From Mycobacterium asiaticum (GTDB lineage Bacteria; Actinomycetota; Actinomycetes; Mycobacteriales; Mycobacteriaceae), in the NCBI RefSeq assembly GCF_001673635.1, contig NZ_LZMH01000035.1, forward strand, positions 235,281 to 299,280: 64,000 bases of DNA. Reading direction: 5' to 3'. A program made the position numbers and the translations under genes. The notes beneath the pieces are model-generated. The model was not told the DNA's origin and did no database searches. It worked only from the letters and a program-made list of their open reading frames with translations. How positions within the stretch are numbered: the first letter of the stretch is position 1; each line of letters starts with the position of its first letter. Shown piece after piece: positions 1-9,192 of the stretch.

Positions 1-773
1 GCAAGTTGGACAAGTGCAACGGCCAGGGCCCGGCCGCACTCGCCGGCATCCGGGTCGGTGACGTCGTCGTCAAGGTGGGCGACACCCCGGTCTCCACGTT
101 CGAGCAGATGGCGACGGCGGTGCGCAAGTTGCACGGCACCGTGCCGGTGGTCGTCGAGCGGGACGGCAAGACCATCACCACCAGCGTCAACGTCGAAAGC
201 ACCCGGCGCTACATCCCCACCGGCCAGGGCAACCAGGTCCAGCCCGCCACCGTCGGCGCCATCGGCGTGGGCGCGCCACGCAACGAGCCGACGCAATACA
301 ACGCGCTCACGGCCGTACCGGGCACCATCGCATTCGCCGGCCAGCTGACTGTCGAGGTCGGCAAGTCGCTGGCCGCCATCCCGACCAAGGTCGGCGCGCT
401 GTTCAACGCGATCGGTGGCGGCGAGCGCGACCCACAGACGCCGATGAGTGTGGTCGGCGCCAGCATCATCGGCGGCGACACCGTCGACCACGGCCTCTGG
501 GTGGCGTTCTGGTTCTTCCTGGCGCAGCTGAACCTGATCCTCGGTGCCATCAATCTGTTGCCGCTGCTGCCCTTTGACGGCGGGCACATCGCCGTCGCGC
601 TGTTCGAAAAGGTGCGCAACATGATCCGCTCGGCGCGCGGCAAGGTGGCCGCGGCGCCGGTGAACTACCTCAAACTCATGCCGGCGACCTACGTGGTGCT
701 GATCTTCGTGGTCGGCTACATGCTGTTGACCGTCACCGCTGACCTGGTCAACCCCATCCGGCTCTTCCAATAA
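1..773 (+). CDS. rip1: Site-2 intramembrane metalloprotease Rip1, C-terminal part (5' truncated by window edge)
   Basis: Membrane zinc protease that cleaves anti-sigma factors inside the membrane. Only about 256 C-terminal residues are present; the reading frame is open from base 3 and the N-terminal HExxH helix lies outside the window. Visible are a PDZ domain at the left edge ([14 protein letters not shown]), a long periplasmic stretch, and the second zinc-site motif PLLPFDGGH, followed by a final hydrophobic helix. The family member in M. tuberculosis is about 404 residues, so roughly 150 residues are missing. ispG follows 19 bases after the stop, matching the dxr-rip1-ispG order known in mycobacteria. 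Protease identity is from the family; targets are not readable here. Confidence 0.93.
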   Translation, partial: KLDKCNGQGPAALAGIRVGDVVVKVGDTPVSTFEQMATAVRKLHGTVPVVVERDGKTITTSVNVESTRRYIPTGQGNQVQPATVGAIGVGAPRNEPTQYNALTAVPGTIAFAGQLTVEVGKSLAAIPTKVGALFNAIGGGERDPQTPMSVVGASIIGGDTVDHGLWVAFWFFLAQLNLILGAINLLPLLPFDGGHIAVALFEKVRNMIRSARGKVAAAPVNYLKLMPATYVVLIFVVGYMLLTVTADLVNPIRLFQ

Positions 774-792
774 AGAGAGAAGGCGAACACAA

Positions 793-1965
793 GTGACCGT
801 TGGCCTGGGCATGCCGCAATCTCCGGCGCCCACGCTGGCCCCTCGGCGCACCACCCGTCAGCTGATGGTTCGCGACGTCGGGGTGGGCAGCGACTACCCG
901 ATTTCGGTGCAATCGATGTGCACCACCAAGACGCATGACGTCAACTCGACCCTGCAGCAGATCGCGGAATTGACCGCGGCGGGTTGTGACATTGTCAGAG
1001 TGGCCTGCCCCCGGCAGGAGGACGCCGACGCGCTCGGTGAGATCGCCCGGCACAGCCAGATCCCCGTCATCGCCGACATCCACTTCCAGCCGAAGTACAT
1101 CTTCGCCGCCATCGACGCCGGGTGCGCCGCGGTCCGCGTCAACCCCGGCAACATCAAGGAATTCGACGGCCGGGTCGGCGAAGTCGCCAAGGCCGCCGGC
1201 GCCGCGGGCATCCCCATCCGCATCGGCGTCAACGCCGGCTCCCTGGACAAGCGGTTCATGCAGAAGTACGGCAAGGCCACCCCGGAAGCGCTGGTCGAGT
1301 CGGCTTTGTGGGAAGCCTCGCTCTTCGAGGAGCACGGCTTCGGCAACATCAAGATCAGCGTCAAGCACAACGACCCCGTGGTCATGGTCGCCGCATATGA
1401 GCAACTGGCCGCGCAGTGCGACTACCCGCTGCACCTCGGCGTCACCGAGGCCGGCCCGGCTTTCCAGGGCACCATCAAGTCCGCCGTCGCGTTCGGTGCG
1501 TTGCTGTCGCGGGGGATCGGCGACACCATCCGGGTGTCGCTGTCCGCACCTCCGGTCGAGGAAGTGAAGGTCGGCACCCAGATCCTGGAGTCGCTCAACC
1601 TACGGCCGCGGTCGCTGGAGATCGTGTCGTGCCCGTCTTGTGGGCGCGCCCAGGTGGACGTGTACACGCTGGCCAACGAAGTCACCGCCGGCCTGGACGG
1701 CCTGGACGTTCCGTTGCGGGTGGCCGTGATGGGTTGCGTCGTCAATGGCCCCGGCGAGGCGCGCGAGGCCGACCTCGGCGTCGCCTCGGGCAACGGCAAG
1801 GGCCAGATCTTCGTCAAGGGCGAAGTGATCAAGACCGTGCCCGAGGCGCAGATCGTCGAGACGCTGATCGAGGAAGCCATGCGGCTCGCCGAGCAAATGG
1901 GTGAGCAATCCGAAACGGATCCCGGGACGGCAACAAGCGGTTCGCCTATTGTGACCGTAAGCTGA
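793..1965 (+). CDS. ispG: 4-hydroxy-3-methylbut-2-en-1-yl diphosphate synthase (MEP pathway)
   Basis: Converts MEcPP to HMBPP in the penultimate step of non-mevalonate isoprenoid synthesis, using a [4Fe-4S] cluster. The 390-residue protein has the TIM-barrel N-terminal half and, in the C-terminal half, the three cluster cysteines: two in SCPSCGR (about C280 and C283) and one in [10 protein letters not shown] (about C315). GTG start at 793 is 19 bases after rip1, suggesting co-transcription. Length and motifs are normal for the actinobacterial enzyme (also called gcpE). The last ~30 residues are polar and low in conservation. Reaction is from family knowledge; the assignment is secure. Confidence 0.97.
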   Translation: MTVGLGMPQSPAPTLAPRRTTRQLMVRDVGVGSDYPISVQSMCTTKTHDVNSTLQQIAELTAAGCDIVRVACPRQEDADALGEIARHSQIPVIADIHFQPKYIFAAIDAGCAAVRVNPGNIKEFDGRVGEVAKAAGAAGIPIRIGVNAGSLDKRFMQKYGKATPEALVESALWEASLFEEHGFGNIKISVKHNDPVVMVAAYEQLAAQCDYPLHLGVTEAGPAFQGTIKSAVAFGALLSRGIGDTIRVSLSAPPVEEVKVGTQILESLNLRPRSLEIVSCPSCGRAQVDVYTLANEVTAGLDGLDVPLRVAVMGCVVNGPGEAREADLGVASGNGKGQIFVKGEVIKTVPEAQIVETLIEEAMRLAEQMGEQSETDPGTATSGSPIVTVS

Positions 1966-2014
1966 TAGGGCCAAAGCTCACTGGCCCTCGGTTCGCACCA
2001 CAGAGAGTTTCCCG

Positions 2015-2869
2015 ATGTCGGCTCCGCCCATCCTGCGCCTTGTCGGCGAGCGACGGGTGTCGGTGGTGCGTGACGCCGCCACCGTGTGGAAGGTGCTGGG
2101 CGACAACCCCGTCGAATCGTGCATGGTCGCCGCGCGCGTCGCTGACTACGGTGTCGAACCCAATTCGATCGGCGGCGAACTCTGGACTGTTCGCGGCGCC
2201 GAGGAGTCGCTGTGCTTCGCCGGCGCGAACCTGATTCCGTTGCGCGGCAACCTGATCGACCTGAGAGCGTTCGCCGACGAGGCCAAAAGCACGGCGCGCC
2301 GCTGTTCGTCGTTGGTCGGCCGGGCCGACCTCGTGCTGCCCATGTGGCAGCGGCTGGAGCCCGCCTGGGGGCCGGCGCGGGACGTGCGTGACCACCAACC
2401 GCTGATGGCGCTCAACACCCACCCCAGCTGTGCGCTGGACACCGAGGTGCGCCAGGTGCGCCCCGAGGAACTCGACGCCTACCTGGTGGCTGCCGTGGAC
2501 ATGTTTATCGGCGAAGTCGGCGTCGACCCGCGGGTCGGTGACGGCGGGCGGGGTTACCGCCGCCGCGTGGCGAGCCTCATCGCGGCCGGGCGGGCCTGGG
2601 CCCGTTTCGAACACGGCCAGGTGGTCTTCAAGGCCGAAGTGGGCTCGCAGTCGCCGTCCGTCGGGCAGATCCAAGGGGTGTGGGTGCACCCGGAGCGGCG
2701 CGGGCTGGGCATCGGCACGGCCGGCACCGCGACGCTGGCCGCGGTCATCGTCGGCAGCGGACGGATCGCCAGCCTTTACGTCAACGACTTCAACACGGTG
2801 GCCCGCGCCGCCTACGCTCGCGTGGGATTCAAGGAAGTCGGGACTTTCGCCACGGTCCTGCTGGACTAG
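2015..2869 (+). CDS. GNAT-family N-acetyltransferase with N-terminal DUF4081-like domain (Rv2867c-like)
   Basis: A 284-residue protein; residues ~160-284 form a GNAT fold with the acetyl-CoA loop region VWVHPERRGLGIG and a downstream NDFNTVARAAYARVGF segment typical of the last GNAT strands. The N-terminal ~130 residues resemble the DUF4081 extension of actinobacterial acetyltransferases. It lies 49 bases after ispG and may be read through from it. Substrate is unknown. In M. tuberculosis the RelFG toxin-antitoxin pair follows this gene; here the next gene starts only 81 bases on, with no space for it. Confidence 0.85.
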   Translation: MSAPPILRLVGERRVSVVRDAATVWKVLGDNPVESCMVAARVADYGVEPNSIGGELWTVRGAEESLCFAGANLIPLRGNLIDLRAFADEAKSTARRCSSLVGRADLVLPMWQRLEPAWGPARDVRDHQPLMALNTHPSCALDTEVRQVRPEELDAYLVAAVDMFIGEVGVDPRVGDGGRGYRRRVASLIAAGRAWARFEHGQVVFKAEVGSQSPSVGQIQGVWVHPERRGLGIGTAGTATLAAVIVGSGRIASLYVNDFNTVARAAYARVGFKEVGTFATVLLD

Positions 2870-2950
2870 CTGTTGGACTAGCGCGCGTCACGGTTCGATC
2901 TCGGTGTGTCGGCGATGCGGTGACGGCATCTGTTCATAACATCAGTAACG

Positions 2951-4762
2951 ATGGTAACTAGAACAACTCTGGCCTCGTCTGTCACAGGCTTGATGCTGGT
3001 CGCGGTGATCGCGCTGCCAGGCTGCACTCCCAAGCCCGAGGGTCCCGGTCCGGCCGCCGAGAGGTTCCTGTCGGCGCTGTCCGTCGGCGACACGGCGACG
3101 GCCGCCCAGGTCAGCGACAGCCCCAACGACGCCCGCGAAGCGCTCAACGCCGCCTGGGCCGGCCTGCAGGCCACCCATCTTGACGCGCAGGTGCTGAGTT
3201 CCAAGTATGCGGAGGACACCGGCACCGTCGCCTACCGCTTCACCTGGCACCTGCCGAAGAACCGGACCTGGACCTACGACGGCCAGCTGAAGATGGCCCG
3301 CGACGAGGGACACTGGCAGGTCCGGTGGGCCACCACCGGGCTGCACCCCAAGCTGGGTGAACACCAGACGTTCGCGCTGCGCGCCGACCAGCCGCGGCGG
3401 GCCTCGGTGAACGAGCTAGGCGGCTCCGACGTGCTGGCGCCGGGCTACATCTACCACTACGCGCTGGACGCCAGCCAGGCCGGACCCGCGCTGATCGGGA
3501 CGGCACATGCCGTCGTGGACGCGCTGAGGCCGTTCAACGACACCCTGAACGATCCGCAGCTCCTCGCCGAAATGGCCAGCTCGACGACCAAGCCGGTCGA
3601 TCTGGTGACGCTGCTGCCCGACGACAGCAACAAGGTCTTCCCGGCGATCGGCACACTGCCCGGCGTGGTGATCACCCCGCAGGCCGAACTGCTGCCCACC
3701 GACCCGCACTTCGCGCCGGCGGTCATGGCGGAAGTAAAGAAGGCGGTGGTCGACCAGCTCGACGGCCAGGCCGGTTGGCGGATCGTCAGTACCAATCAGA
3801 ACGGTGTCGACGTCGCCGTCCTGCACGAGGTCGAGGGCTCACCGGCGCCGTCGGTATCGATCACGCTGGACCGAGCCGTGCAGGACGCTGCCCAGCATGC
3901 GGTCGACACCCGGGGCGGCAAAGCGATGCTGGTAGTGATCAAGCCGTCGACCGGGGAGATCCTGGCGGTTGCGCAGAACGCCGGCGCCAACGCCGAGGGC
4001 CTGCTGGCCACCACCGGTCTCTACCCGCCCGGGTCGACGTTCAAGATGGTCACCGCCGGCGCTGCCGTCGAGCGGGACATGGCCACCCCCAACACAATGC
4101 TGGGCTGCCCCGGCCACCTCGACATCGGCCACCGCACCATCCCGAACTACGGCGGCTTCGACCTGGGCGTGGTGCCGTTATCCCGGGCGTTCGCCAGCTC
4201 CTGCAACACCACCTTCGCCGAGCTCAGCAGCAAGTTGCCGCCGCGCGGCCTCACCCAGGCCGCCAGCCGCTACGGCATCGGGTTGGACTATCAGGTCGAG
4301 GGCATCACCACGGTGACCGGCTCGGTACCGCCGACCGTGGATCTGACCGAGCGCACCGAGGACGGCTTCGGCCAGGGCCGCGTCCTGGCCAGCCCGTTCG
4401 GCATGGCGCTGGTGGCGGCCACGGTCGCCGCCGGCAAAACCCCGGTGCCACAACTGATCGTCGGCCGGCCGACCGCGGTCGCCGGCGATAACACTCCGAT
4501 CAGCCCGAAAATGGTCGAGGCGCTGCGCCCGATGATGCGGCTGGTGGTCACCAACGGCACCGCCAAGGACATCGCCGGCTGCGGCGAGGTGTACGGCAAG
4601 ACGGGGGAGGCCGAGTTCGCCGGCGGATCGCATTCCTGGTTCGCCGGGTACCGGGGCGACTTGGCGTTCGCGGCGCTCATCGTCGGGGGCGGCAGCTCGG
4701 AATACGCGGTGCGGATGACCAAAGTGATGTTCGACTCCCTGCCCCCCGGCTACCTGGCTTGA
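2951..4762 (+). CDS. Penicillin-binding lipoprotein, D,D-transpeptidase (Rv2864c-like)
   Basis: Class B PBP-type peptidoglycan transpeptidase anchored outside the membrane as a lipoprotein. The signal peptide ends in a lipobox ALPGC with Cys25. An NTF2-like MecA-N domain (~30-140) and a PBP dimerisation region precede the transpeptidase domain, whose active-site motifs are all present: STFK (Ser362, Lys365), SCN (417-419) and KTG (550-552). The 603-residue length fits the mycobacterial homologue. ATG at 2951 is eight bases after a TAACAT hexamer, so the mRNA may be leaderless. Beta-lactam acylation at Ser362 is expected from the family. Confidence 0.94.
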   Translation: MVTRTTLASSVTGLMLVAVIALPGCTPKPEGPGPAAERFLSALSVGDTATAAQVSDSPNDAREALNAAWAGLQATHLDAQVLSSKYAEDTGTVAYRFTWHLPKNRTWTYDGQLKMARDEGHWQVRWATTGLHPKLGEHQTFALRADQPRRASVNELGGSDVLAPGYIYHYALDASQAGPALIGTAHAVVDALRPFNDTLNDPQLLAEMASSTTKPVDLVTLLPDDSNKVFPAIGTLPGVVITPQAELLPTDPHFAPAVMAEVKKAVVDQLDGQAGWRIVSTNQNGVDVAVLHEVEGSPAPSVSITLDRAVQDAAQHAVDTRGGKAMLVVIKPSTGEILAVAQNAGANAEGLLATTGLYPPGSTFKMVTAGAAVERDMATPNTMLGCPGHLDIGHRTIPNYGGFDLGVVPLSRAFASSCNTTFAELSSKLPPRGLTQAASRYGIGLDYQVEGITTVTGSVPPTVDLTERTEDGFGQGRVLASPFGMALVAATVAAGKTPVPQLIVGRPTAVAGDNTPISPKMVEALRPMMRLVVTNGTAKDIAGCGEVYGKTGEAEFAGGSHSWFAGYRGDLAFAALIVGGGSSEYAVRMTKVMFDSLPPGYLA

Positions 4763-4818
4763 CGCGGACCCGGACGCCAGCTCGCGGTAAGTTGCGAGGG
4801 TGAGCTTCCGGGGCCGCG

Positions 4819-5403
4819 ATGACTGAGTCCGGCGGGGACATGGTGTCGATGCGGGTGTCGGACGCCGACCGTAACGGGACCATGCGGCGTCTGAACAACG
4901 CCCTGGCGCTCGGGTTGATCGACATCGACGAGTTCGAGCAGCGCTCGCGCGGGGTTTCCTTCGCGCGGACCCGCGACGAGCTGGACGGCTTGGTCAGCGA
5001 CCTGCCCGGGCCGGGTGCGATCGTCACCTCCGCGACCGACCGGGTGGAACTGCGCGGCTGGGCGGGCTCCCTCAAGCGGCACGGCGAATGGACGGTGCCC
5101 ACCCGGCTGTCGCTGGTGCGGCGATTCGGCAACATCGACCTGGACCTGACCAAGGCGAGGTTCGCCGGACCGGTTGTGGTCATCGAGATCGACATGAAGT
5201 TCGGCTCACTGGATCTGCGGTTGCCCGAGGGTGCCAGTGCTTCGATCGACGACGTCGAGGCCTATGTGGGCAGCGCGAGTGACCGTCGCAAAGACCCGCC
5301 GGCCGAGGGCAACCCGCACGTGATCCTGACCGGCCAGCTGGTGTTCGGCTCGGTGATCATCCGTGGTCCGCGCCGCGCGCTGCTGCGCCGCCCCAGGTTG
5401 TGA
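4819..5403 (+). CDS. DUF1707 (SHOCT-like) domain protein (Rv2862c-like)
   Basis: A 194-residue protein starting with a DUF1707 domain: MRVSDADRNGTMRRLNNALA, then an acidic helix (DIDEFEQRSRGVSFARTRDEL) and a LVSDLPG end. The remaining ~120 residues form a beta-rich region with an FGNIDLDL repeat-like strand pattern. No transmembrane segment is obvious. Function unknown; many actinobacterial DUF1707 proteins are membrane-associated, but nothing here proves it. In M. tuberculosis the vapBC23 pair flanks this homologue and is absent here. ATG 4819 is taken because the DUF1707 start aligns just after it. Confidence 0.85.
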   Translation: MTESGGDMVSMRVSDADRNGTMRRLNNALALGLIDIDEFEQRSRGVSFARTRDELDGLVSDLPGPGAIVTSATDRVELRGWAGSLKRHGEWTVPTRLSLVRRFGNIDLDLTKARFAGPVVVIEIDMKFGSLDLRLPEGASASIDDVEAYVGSASDRRKDPPAEGNPHVILTGQLVFGSVIIRGPRRALLRRPRL

Positions 5404-5511
5404 GCGCGGGCGTTGATCGACACTGAAAATCTGCAGCGAAAGTGCGAGTGCGGCCCTGCCGGATTTCAGTCTCGGCAACGCAGCGGCACGCGCTTAAGCA
5501 GCCCGAATCGC

Positions 5512-5517
5512 TAAGCT
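5512..5517 (+). promoter_or_regulatory. Candidate -10 box of mapB
   Basis: TAAGCT ends seven bases before the mapB ATG, the spacing expected for a leaderless mycobacterial transcript. No convincing -35 is seen. Confidence 0.4.
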
Positions 5518-5524
5518 GTCTGCC

Positions 5525-6382
5525 ATGCCTGCTCGTACCGCGCTATCTCCCGGCGTGCTGTCCCCGACGCTGCCGGTGCCCAAGTGGATCGCGCGCCCCG
5601 AATACGTCGGCAAGCCGACCGCCAAAGAGGGTAGCGAGCCATGGGTGCAGGAGCCCGAGGTCATCGAGAAGATGCGGGTGGCCGGCCGCATCGCGGCCCG
5701 CGCCCTGCAGGAAGCCGGCAAGGCCGTCGCACCCGGCGTCACCACCGACCAACTCGACCGGATCGCGCACGAGTACATGGTCGACAACGGCGCGTACCCG
5801 TCGACGCTGGGCTACAAGGGTTTTCCCAAGTCCTGCTGCACGTCGGTCAATGAGGTCATCTGCCACGGGATCCCCGACTCGACCGTGATCGAAGACGGCG
5901 ACATCGTCAACATCGACGTCACCGCCTACATCAACGGCGTGCACGGCGACACCAACGCGACCTTCCTGGCCGGCGACGTGTCCGAGGAGCACCGGCTGCT
6001 GGTCGAACGCACCCACGAGGCCACCATGCGTGCCATCAAGGCCGTCAAGCCGGGACGCGCGTTGTCGGTGATCGGCCGAGTCATCGAGGCTTACGCAAAC
6101 CGGTTCGGCTACAACGTCGTTCGCGATTTCACCGGCCATGGCATCGGTACCACGTTCCACAATGGTCTGGTGGTTCTGCACTACGACCAGCCCGCCGTTG
6201 AGACCATCATCCAGCCCGGCATGACCTTCACCATCGAGCCGATGATCAATCTGGGTGGGCTGGACTACGAGATCTGGGACGACGGCTGGACAGTGGTCAC
6301 CCGGGACCGCAAGTGGACCGCCCAGTTCGAACACACGCTTCTGGTCACCGACACCGGCGCCGAAATCCTCACCACGCCCTAA
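5525..6382 (+). CDS. mapB: Methionine aminopeptidase type Ic
   Basis: Removes N-terminal methionine from nascent proteins in the cytoplasm. The 285-residue length equals that of M. tuberculosis MapB. The ~40-residue N-terminal extension with a proline-rich segment defines type Ic and is thought to bind the ribosome. All five metal ligands are present: D131 (NIDVTAY), D142 (GDTNATF), H205 (GHGIG), E238 (TIEPM) and E269 (QFEHT). Start ATG gives the full extension and is preceded by a -10-like box at leaderless spacing. Flanked by the DUF1707 gene and the glnA4 operon; it is probably its own transcription unit. Confidence 0.97.
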   Translation: MPARTALSPGVLSPTLPVPKWIARPEYVGKPTAKEGSEPWVQEPEVIEKMRVAGRIAARALQEAGKAVAPGVTTDQLDRIAHEYMVDNGAYPSTLGYKGFPKSCCTSVNEVICHGIPDSTVIEDGDIVNIDVTAYINGVHGDTNATFLAGDVSEEHRLLVERTHEATMRAIKAVKPGRALSVIGRVIEAYANRFGYNVVRDFTGHGIGTTFHNGLVVLHYDQPAVETIIQPGMTFTIEPMINLGGLDYEIWDDGWTVVTRDRKWTAQFEHTLLVTDTGAEILTTP

Positions 6383-6543
6383 GCGTCCCCTGTTTTCGCG
6401 TCGCCGGAGTTCGTGACGGCAGCGGATTCAGAGGCAATTCTTGGTGTCGACGTGGCGGTCAATCGCTCCGGCGGTGGGAAACTTGGACGTGATTACCGAA
6501 GTGAACCGCGCACGCGAGCCAAATTGCCGGTAACTTTTCGGGA

Positions 6544-7107
6544 GTGCCCAACTTGATGACGACGCTCGAAGGATTCGCCGTTCCGGTGGCGGTGTCCGGT
6601 CCCGAAAACGGCACCGTCGTCGTCCTGCTGGCCGCCGACCAACGCCCGCCCGGCGCGTACGACGCCCTCTGCCAACGACTGCACAACGCGTCATTGCGCA
6701 CCGTCGTCATCGGCGCAGACCCCCGCCTCACGGCCAAATCGGTCATCGGCCTGCTTGACTCGCTGGGTATCTCCTGGGCGGTGGTGGTGGGCGACCGAGC
6801 CAGCGCGGATCTGGCCTGGAAACTGGCGGCCACCAAATTGGGTCGGTTCGCCGGGCTGGTCGCCATTGACCGCGCGCATCCGCGGGTGCCCGATGCGGCC
6901 GGCGCGATTCGGGACGACAGCTGCCCGCCGGTAGAGATCGCGACCACGGTCCTGGTGAGTTCGCCGGCCGCCCGGGAGGCGGCCCGGGAGGGCCAGCGGT
7001 TCGTCTTCGGTGACTACCGGGTGGTTGATCTGCTCGGACGCCGCAATGCACACGAGTCGACGGCGCAGCTGGCCACCGAAATCGTGCTGCGCACCAGCGG
7101 CTGGTAA
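6544..7107 (+). CDS. Alpha/beta-hydrolase-like protein lacking the nucleophile elbow
   Basis: A 187-residue protein with a pattern like the start of an alpha/beta hydrolase ([20 protein letters not shown], then a strand-turn-helix at AVVVGDRASADLAW). Where a Gly-x-Ser-x-Gly would be expected it has GDRASA, and no catalytic His is evident, so it is probably not a classical hydrolase. It ends eight bases before glnA4 and heads that operon, suggesting a role tied to it, which is inference. GTG 6544 sits seven bases after TAACTT; ATG 6556 is an alternative start. Confidence 0.7.
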   Translation: MPNLMTTLEGFAVPVAVSGPENGTVVVLLAADQRPPGAYDALCQRLHNASLRTVVIGADPRLTAKSVIGLLDSLGISWAVVVGDRASADLAWKLAATKLGRFAGLVAIDRAHPRVPDAAGAIRDDSCPPVEIATTVLVSSPAAREAAREGQRFVFGDYRVVDLLGRRNAHESTAQLATEIVLRTSGW

Positions 7108-7115
7108 CGACAGTC

Positions 7116-8477
7116 ATGACTGGACTGCTCTCGCGGGCCGACCTGGAACACCTGGTCGCGGCCGGCGAGGTCGACACCGTGGTGGTGGCGTTCACCGATA
7201 TGCAGGGCCGCCTGGTGGGCAAGCGGGTATCCGGCGCGTTCTTCGTCGAGCAGGTGGCCGCCCATGGCGCCGAGTGCTGCAGCTACCTGCTGGCCGTGGA
7301 CGTCGACGTGAACACAGTGGCCGGCTATGCGATGTCGAACTGGGAAACCGGCTACGGCGACATGGTGATGACGCCCGATCTGAGCACGCTGCGCCGCATT
7401 CCCTGGCAGCCGGGCACCGCGCTGGTGATCGCCGATTTGTCCTGGGCCGACGGCAGCCCGGTCGCGGTCTCGCCGCGCGCCATTTTGCGCCGCCAGCTGG
7501 ACCGCTTGCAAGAACGGGGGCTGACGGCCGATGTCGCCACCGAGCTCGAGTTCATCGTGTTCGACCAGTCCTATCGCCAGGCATGGGCCAGCGGTTACCG
7601 CGACCTCACGCCGGCCAGCGACTACAACATCGACTACGCGATCATGGCGTCGTCGCGGATGGAGCCCCTGCTGCGTGCCATCCGGCTGGGCATGCAGGGT
7701 GCGGGCCTGCGCGTCGAAGCCATCAAGGGCGAATGCAACAACGGCCAGCAGGAGATCGGTTTCCGCTACGACGAAGCGCTGATCACCTGCGACAACCACG
7801 CCATCTACAAGAACGGCGCCAAGGAGATCGCCGATCAGCACGGCAAGAGCTTGACCTTCATGGCGAAATACGATGAGCGCGAAGGCAATAGCTGTCATAT
7901 CCATCTGTCGTTGCGGGATGCCGAGGGCACGGCGGTGTTCGCCGACGCCGACGAGCCGCACGGCATGTCGGCCACCTTCGGCAGCTTCGTCGCCGGTCTG
8001 CTGGCCGGTTTGCGGGAACTGACGCTGTTCTTCGCGCCGAACATCAACTCCTACAAGCGATTTGCCGACGGTAGCTTTGCTCCCACTGCGGTTGCGTGGG
8101 GTCTGGACAACCGGACCTGTGCGTTGCGGGTGGTCGGACACGGAAGCAGCATCCGGGTCGAGTGCCGGGTGCCCGGCGGCGATGTCAACCAGTACTTGGC
8201 GGTGGCGGCGGTGATCGCCGGCGGTCTGTACGGTGTTGAACAAGGACTGGAGCCCGGTGAGCCCTACGCCGGTAACGCCTACCAGGCCGGCGATGTCGAG
8301 CGGTTGCCGACCACGCTGGCCGAGGCCGCCCAGGTGTTCGGGACGTCGGAGCTGGCCCGCGCCGCCTTCGGCGACGATGTGGTCGCCCACTACCTGAACA
8401 ACGCGCGCGTGGAACTGACGGCGTTCAACGCCGCGGTCACCGATTGGGAGAGGATTCGCGGTTTTGAACGCCTCTAG
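7116..8477 (+). CDS. glnA4: Glutamine synthetase-like ligase GlnA4
   Basis: A 453-residue glutamine synthetase-fold enzyme, close in length to M. tuberculosis GlnA4. It shows the GS catalytic region with NGQQEIGFRY, GNSCHIHLSL (metal/substrate His) and NSYKRFADGSFAP. The Tyr of the adenylylation loop of housekeeping GlnA1 is not seen, so it is unlikely to be controlled that way. GlnA-like proteins of this branch in actinobacteria gamma-glutamylate amines rather than ammonia. Its neighbours (amidotransferase-type hydrolase, aldehyde dehydrogenase, SDR) fit that role. The substrate (polyamine, ethanolamine or other) is inferred, not shown. Confidence 0.88.
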   Translation: MTGLLSRADLEHLVAAGEVDTVVVAFTDMQGRLVGKRVSGAFFVEQVAAHGAECCSYLLAVDVDVNTVAGYAMSNWETGYGDMVMTPDLSTLRRIPWQPGTALVIADLSWADGSPVAVSPRAILRRQLDRLQERGLTADVATELEFIVFDQSYRQAWASGYRDLTPASDYNIDYAIMASSRMEPLLRAIRLGMQGAGLRVEAIKGECNNGQQEIGFRYDEALITCDNHAIYKNGAKEIADQHGKSLTFMAKYDEREGNSCHIHLSLRDAEGTAVFADADEPHGMSATFGSFVAGLLAGLRELTLFFAPNINSYKRFADGSFAPTAVAWGLDNRTCALRVVGHGSSIRVECRVPGGDVNQYLAVAAVIAGGLYGVEQGLEPGEPYAGNAYQAGDVERLPTTLAEAAQVFGTSELARAAFGDDVVAHYLNNARVELTAFNAAVTDWERIRGFERL

Positions 8478-9192
8478 CAGCGTCGTCGTCGGTTTGACGA
8501 TGTACCTCGAGCAGATTCGGACCGGGGTCTGGGACATTCCGGCGGCCTACCTGCCCGCCGACTACTTTGAGGGCGTGATGCTGGCCGGCGGCATTCCGGT
8601 GTTGCTGCCGCCGCAACCGGTCACCACCGACACTGTCGAGCGGGTGCTGAACAGCCTGGACGCGCTGGTGATCACCGGCGGATACGACCTGGACCCCGGC
8701 GCTTACGGACAGCAACCCCACCCCACCACCGACCGGCCCCGCGGCGACCGCGACGCGTGGGAGTTCGCGCTGTTGCGCGCCGCGGTGCAGCGGCGGCTAC
8801 CCGTCCTGGGCATCTGCCGCGGCGCGCAGCTGCTCAATGTCGCGTTCGGCGGCACCCTGCACCAGGACCTGCCCGAGGTGATCGGCCATTCCGGGCATCG
8901 CGCCGGCAACGGCGTGTTCAGCAGGCTGCCCGTGCGCACCGTTTCGGGCACCCGGGTGTCCGCGTTGCTCGGCGACACCGCCGATGTGCCGTGCTATCAC
9001 CACCAGGCCATCGACAGGGTCGGCGACGGCTTGGTGGTCGGCGCCTGGGACGCCGACGGGGTGGTCGAGGCGGTGGAGCTGCCCGGGGACACCTTTGTGC
9101 TTGCGGTGCAATGGCATCCGGAGAAGTCGCTGGACGACCTGCGGCTGTTCACCGCCCTGATCGACGCCGCGCGATCGCACGCACACCGATGA
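8464..9192 (+). CDS. Class I glutamine amidotransferase / gamma-glutamyl-GABA hydrolase (PuuD-like)
   Basis: A 242-residue peptidase C26-type enzyme. The nucleophile is Cys118 in GICRGAQLLN, and the catalytic His218 and Glu220 are in WHPEKS. The TTG start at 8464 overlaps the last 14 bases of glnA4; ATG 8500 is possible but would cut into the first strand (VVVGLTMY). The M. tuberculosis homologue Rv2859c carries a longer N-terminus. In PuuD systems this enzyme frees the acid after a gamma-glutamylated amine has been oxidised. Its place between a GS-like ligase and an aldehyde dehydrogenase matches that scheme. Confidence 0.88.
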   Translation: MNASSSVVVGLTMYLEQIRTGVWDIPAAYLPADYFEGVMLAGGIPVLLPPQPVTTDTVERVLNSLDALVITGGYDLDPGAYGQQPHPTTDRPRGDRDAWEFALLRAAVQRRLPVLGICRGAQLLNVAFGGTLHQDLPEVIGHSGHRAGNGVFSRLPVRTVSGTRVSALLGDTADVPCYHHQAIDRVGDGLVVGAWDADGVVEAVELPGDTFVLAVQWHPEKSLDDLRLFTALIDAARSHAHR

